From Sulfurimonas sp. (GTDB lineage: Bacteria > Campylobacterota > Campylobacteria > Campylobacterales > Sulfurimonadaceae): DNA of 14,690 nucleotides. This document shows, piece by piece, positions 13,945-14,690 of this stretch; position 1 is the stretch's first letter; each line of letters opens with the position of its first letter. The notes under the pieces were generated by a model. That model had not been told where the DNA came from and ran no database searches. It worked only from the letters and a program-made list of their open reading frames with translations. Position numbers and translations under genes: made by a program. The DNA is taken from NCBI GenBank assembly GCA_027066935.1, contig JAMOMX010000123.1:1-14690 (forward strand). Direction: 5' to 3'.

Positions 13945-14690
13945 GAATTATATCTCTAATATTTTTAATAATATCTACAATATATGGGAGTAAAGAATTG
14001 AGTATAGCAACATATAATGTAGAAAATTTATTTGATTTAGAAAAAGAGGGATACAAATATAAAGAGTATCAACCATATGGTAAATCTTTATGGAATAAAA
14101 AAAATTATAAAATCAAACTAAATAATATTGCAAAAGTGATTAAAGATATTGATGCAGATATAATAGCTCTTCAAGAGATACACTCAAAACAAGCTCTAAA
14201 AGATTTGAAACTTGTTTTAAAACAAAAAGGTTTGTACTATAAATATAGTGCAATTGCAGATAAAAAATCAACAGCAATAAAAGTAGCTATACTATCAAAA
14301 ATACCATTTGTATATACAAAAGAATTGGCTGTTACTTACTCTTATAAATACAGAAATATACTAGAGGTAAAATTTAATATAAACAATCAAGAGTTATATA
14401 TATTTAACAATCATTGGAAATCAAAAGGTGGACCTGAGAGTATGAGAATAGTCTCAGCAAAAATATTAAAAAAAAGAATTAGTGAAATTGGATATGATAA
14501 AAATATAATTTTGATAGGAGATTTCAACTCTCACTATAAAGAAAATGTAATATTCAAGAAAAAAAGAAAACATAATGATACAAATGGAAAAACTGGTATT
14601 AATGATGTTTTAAAAACAAAATACCAGACAAATTTAGCAAAAAATACTAAATATAGAAAAAATAGCTTTTATAACTTATGGTACGATTTA
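13941..14690 (+). CDS. Endonuclease/exonuclease/phosphatase-family protein, probably exported (3' end off window)
   Basis: An open frame of 250 codons runs from TTG at 13941 to the window edge. It shows the EEP fold signatures: ATYNVENLFD (23-32) with metal-site Asn26, DIIALQEI (73-80) with catalytic Glu79, FNNHWKSKG (155-163), and GDFNSH (193-198) with Asp194 and Asn196. Such proteins hydrolyse phosphodiesters in nucleic acids, lipids or sugar phosphates. The TTG start overlaps the peptidase TGA (TTGA) and has GGA eight bases before. It produces MRIISLIFLIISTIYGSKE, a plausible signal peptide, so I prefer it to the internal TTG at codon 20, which would remove the signal. The last residues are not visible, and the substrate cannot be told. 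Confidence 0.85.
   Translation, partial: MRIISLIFLIISTIYGSKELSIATYNVENLFDLEKEGYKYKEYQPYGKSLWNKKNYKIKLNNIAKVIKDIDADIIALQEIHSKQALKDLKLVLKQKGLYYKYSAIADKKSTAIKVAILSKIPFVYTKELAVTYSYKYRNILEVKFNINNQELYIFNNHWKSKGGPESMRIVSAKILKKRISEIGYDKNIILIGDFNSHYKENVIFKKKRKHNDTNGKTGINDVLKTKYQTNLAKNTKYRKNSFYNLWYDL

Overview
The window is AT-rich, gene-dense bacterial chromosome. It most resembles a member of the Campylobacterota (Epsilonproteobacteria), probably close to Sulfurimonas. The main support is the minus-strand gene order pyrH - rpoZ - spoT/rsh - tyrS - nitronate-monooxygenase-like - amiA. As I recall it, this is the order at the Helicobacter pylori HP0777-HP0772 locus. The genus is an inference from codon composition and protein style, not proven.

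Region 1 (1-2464) is accessory and partly wrecked. On the minus strand at the left edge is the C-terminal part of a BrnT-type toxin, followed by a strong Shine-Dalgarno and the start codon of what should be its BrnA antitoxin. The toxin's N-terminal half is missing. In its place lies the left end of an IS21-family element: four TCGGTCA-type repeats plus an istA transposase gene cut off after its DNA-binding segment. Next comes an intact two-gene minus-strand operon, a small unrecognised protein (84 aa) and a Fic-domain AMPylase with a C-terminal winged helix. Its promoter is recognisable, with a 10-bp direct repeat upstream. Between that promoter and prs is a non-coding stretch with four copies of the 9-mer TAACACACA/TGTGTGTTA, then a decayed PIN-domain toxin fragment.

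Region 2 (2465-10501, minus strand) is core housekeeping: pyrH (UMP kinase), rpoZ (RNA polymerase omega), a bifunctional (p)ppGpp synthetase/hydrolase, tyrS, an NMO-like flavoprotein, a periplasmic cell-wall amidase with an AMIN domain, and prs (PRPP synthase). pyrH-rpoZ-spoT are almost contiguous, and tyrS-NMO-amiA are contiguous. TATAAT-like boxes precede pyrH, tyrS and, more weakly, prs, so there are probably two or three transcription units. The set joins nucleotide synthesis, the stringent response, translation and cell-wall turnover.

Region 3 (10502-14690, plus strand) diverges from pyrH. It holds a DEAD-box RNA helicase (RhlE-like), an M3-family oligopeptidase, and the 5' part of a predicted exported endonuclease/exonuclease/phosphatase-family protein. 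The last gene starts at a TTG overlapping the peptidase stop and runs off the window.

I saw no tRNA, rRNA, CRISPR array or replication origin. The least explained material is in region 1: the Fic operon with its small partner protein and upstream repeats, and the TAACACACA cluster beside the PIN remnant.
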